Part shown: positions 63,146 to 64,000 of the stretch, one piece after another
How the letters are laid out: the number at the start of each line of letters is the position of its first letter
Position numbering within the stretch: position 1 is the stretch's first letter
Source: SB11 sp964584305
GTDB lineage: Bacteria > Bacteroidota > Bacteroidia > UBA8524
Length of the DNA stretch: 64,000 nt
Direction: 5' to 3'
NCBI GenBank assembly: GCA_964584305.1
Contig: CAZOZL010000004.1
Location: 265,584-329,583, forward strand
Translations under genes and position numbers: made by a program
Notes under the pieces: generated by a model
Seen by the model: only the letters and a program-made list of their open reading frames with translations
The model's database searches: none
Told to the model about the DNA's origin: nothing

Positions 63146-64000
63146 ATGGAAGAAAATAAATCATCGGGCGGTAAAGCAACACTAATACTTTTAGCATTAC
63201 TGCTATTAGCATCTATTGCTGGTAACTTTTATTTGTATAAAACTAAAAATACAAACGAAGTTGTGATACAAGAAAAAGTAGGCGTAATTGATAGCTTGGT
63301 AGAGGTTCGGGTGAGTATTGAAAACGAACTTAATGCAGCTTTAGCGGATTTGGACAACCGTGTAGCAGAAAATGATGAACAAGCTAAAGAAATTGACGAG
63401 CAGAAAGAATTGCTAATTAAAAGGAAAAACAGGATTCAGAATTTAATACGTTCTGGAATGTCTAAAAATAAAATTATTGAGGCTTTGAAGTTGGAAAAAG
63501 AAGGCTTTGAAAAAGAAAGAGAAGAGTTTTTAGAAAGAATAGATGAGTTGAGTAACGAGAATGAGGAGTTAAAAAGCGAAATAGTGCTAAAAAACATTAC
63601 CAATGACTCACTAAGTGGAAAACTGAAAAGTGCAGGTGCTTTAAAGGTGGAGTATGTGAAAGTAAAGTCGGTAAGAATTAGATATAATGGCAAAGAGAAA
63701 GAAACCAGCCTTGCCCGCCGTGCAGAAAAAATGGAAGTATGTTTTAGTATTATGGATAACAAAGTAGCTAAAACAGGTGAACGCACAGTGTATGCACGTA
63801 TTATGCAGCCTGATGGTGTAGTTTTAGGTGAGAAAGGGAAGTTTGCCGTTGTAGGCAGGGGAGTAGAAACAGGATATACAGGTAGTGAAACTTTTAGCTA
63901 TGATAGAAGTAAAAAAGATTTTTGTTTTGATTTTACGGATGAGAAATATAAGTTTCAGAAAGGAACCTATTTAATAGATATTTTTATTAATGGCGAGTTA
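63146..64000 (+). CDS. Membrane-anchored coiled-coil protein (3' end outside window)
   Basis: The frame is open from an ATG at 63146 to the window edge, 285 residues without a stop. A single transmembrane anchor near residues 11-32 (TLILLALLLLASIAGNFYLY) is followed by a long coiled coil (about 50-150, rich in Glu, Lys and Leu), then a beta-sandwich-like segment (AEKMEVCFSIMDN, RTVYARIMQPDG, GSETFSYD). It resembles the Bacteroidota periplasmic coiled-coil proteins of unknown function. The end lies outside the window. Confidence 0.8.
   Translation, partial: MEENKSSGGKATLILLALLLLASIAGNFYLYKTKNTNEVVIQEKVGVIDSLVEVRVSIENELNAALADLDNRVAENDEQAKEIDEQKELLIKRKNRIQNLIRSGMSKNKIIEALKLEKEGFEKEREEFLERIDELSNENEELKSEIVLKNITNDSLSGKLKSAGALKVEYVKVKSVRIRYNGKEKETSLARRAEKMEVCFSIMDNKVAKTGERTVYARIMQPDGVVLGEKGKFAVVGRGVETGYTGSETFSYDRSKKDFCFDFTDEKYKFQKGTYLIDIFINGEL

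Overview
The window is a gene-dense, AT-rich chromosomal segment of a member of the Bacteroidota. The evidence is consistent. There are many lipoproteins and outer-membrane beta-barrels, and a TonB-dependent receptor with a carboxypeptidase-regulatory-like N-terminus. Several genes have the Bacteroidota -7 element (TAnnTTTG) upstream. Shine-Dalgarno sequences are almost absent. The content is typical of the phylum (Omp28, LruC-domain protein, single-chain GcvP, DUF721 next to recF). Most genes are core genes. I see no prophage, insertion sequence, CRISPR array or rRNA operon.

Layout. 1-4.3 kb: lipoprotein fragment, Gfo/Idh/MocA oxidoreductase, pcm, a secreted thioredoxin-like protein and a DoxX-like membrane protein. 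4.3-8.3 kb: envelope block with an Omp28 lipoprotein, an ECF sigma factor, its overlapping two-membrane anti-sigma/beta-barrel fusion and two small lipoproteins, one almost pure Gly/Asn. 8.5-17 kb: RidA, a 3-hydroxyacyl-CoA dehydrogenase-like protein, two overlapping barrel genes, and divergently a very large thioester alpha-2-macroglobulin. 17-22.7 kb: apaG, recF, DUF721, TonB-dependent receptor, L,D-transpeptidase. 22.8-29.2 kb: DUF1015, a putative phage-abortive-infection protein, lolD, sucC, an ACMSD-type decarboxylase and a one-cysteine thioredoxin-like protein. 29.6-41 kb: gcvP, trmB, acyltransferase, LruC lipoprotein, XRE regulator, fumC, a PRTase, and an NSS transporter followed by a 37-residue small subunit. 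41.5-46 kb: TPR lipoprotein and the classical thrS-infC-rpmI-rplT operon. 46-53 kb: an iodotyrosine-deiodinase-like flavoprotein, crotonase, a 149-bp tandem repeat, a GDP-mannose pyrophosphorylase-type gene, recQ, tRNA-Gln, rlmH. 53-64 kb: copper ATPase, DUF985 cupin, MarR-GNAT fusion with a palindromic operator, hppD, a LOG-family gene, yidC, DUF3817, rlmI and a truncated coiled-coil membrane protein.

The most noteworthy items are these. (1) The sigma/anti-sigma-barrel pair could pass an outer-membrane signal directly to transcription. (2) The nitroreductase carries the Glu/Tyr/Lys substrate lid of iodotyrosine deiodinases. (3) infC appears to start at AUC behind a strong Shine-Dalgarno. (4) A 14-base palindrome core is shared upstream of sucC and fumC. 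(5) A dyad lies just upstream of the MarR-GNAT gene. (6) A lone AbiC-like defence candidate sits in a housekeeping context. (7) There are tandem and dispersed intergenic repeats. Most start codons given here are my re-assignments, based on signal peptides, promoters and family start positions.
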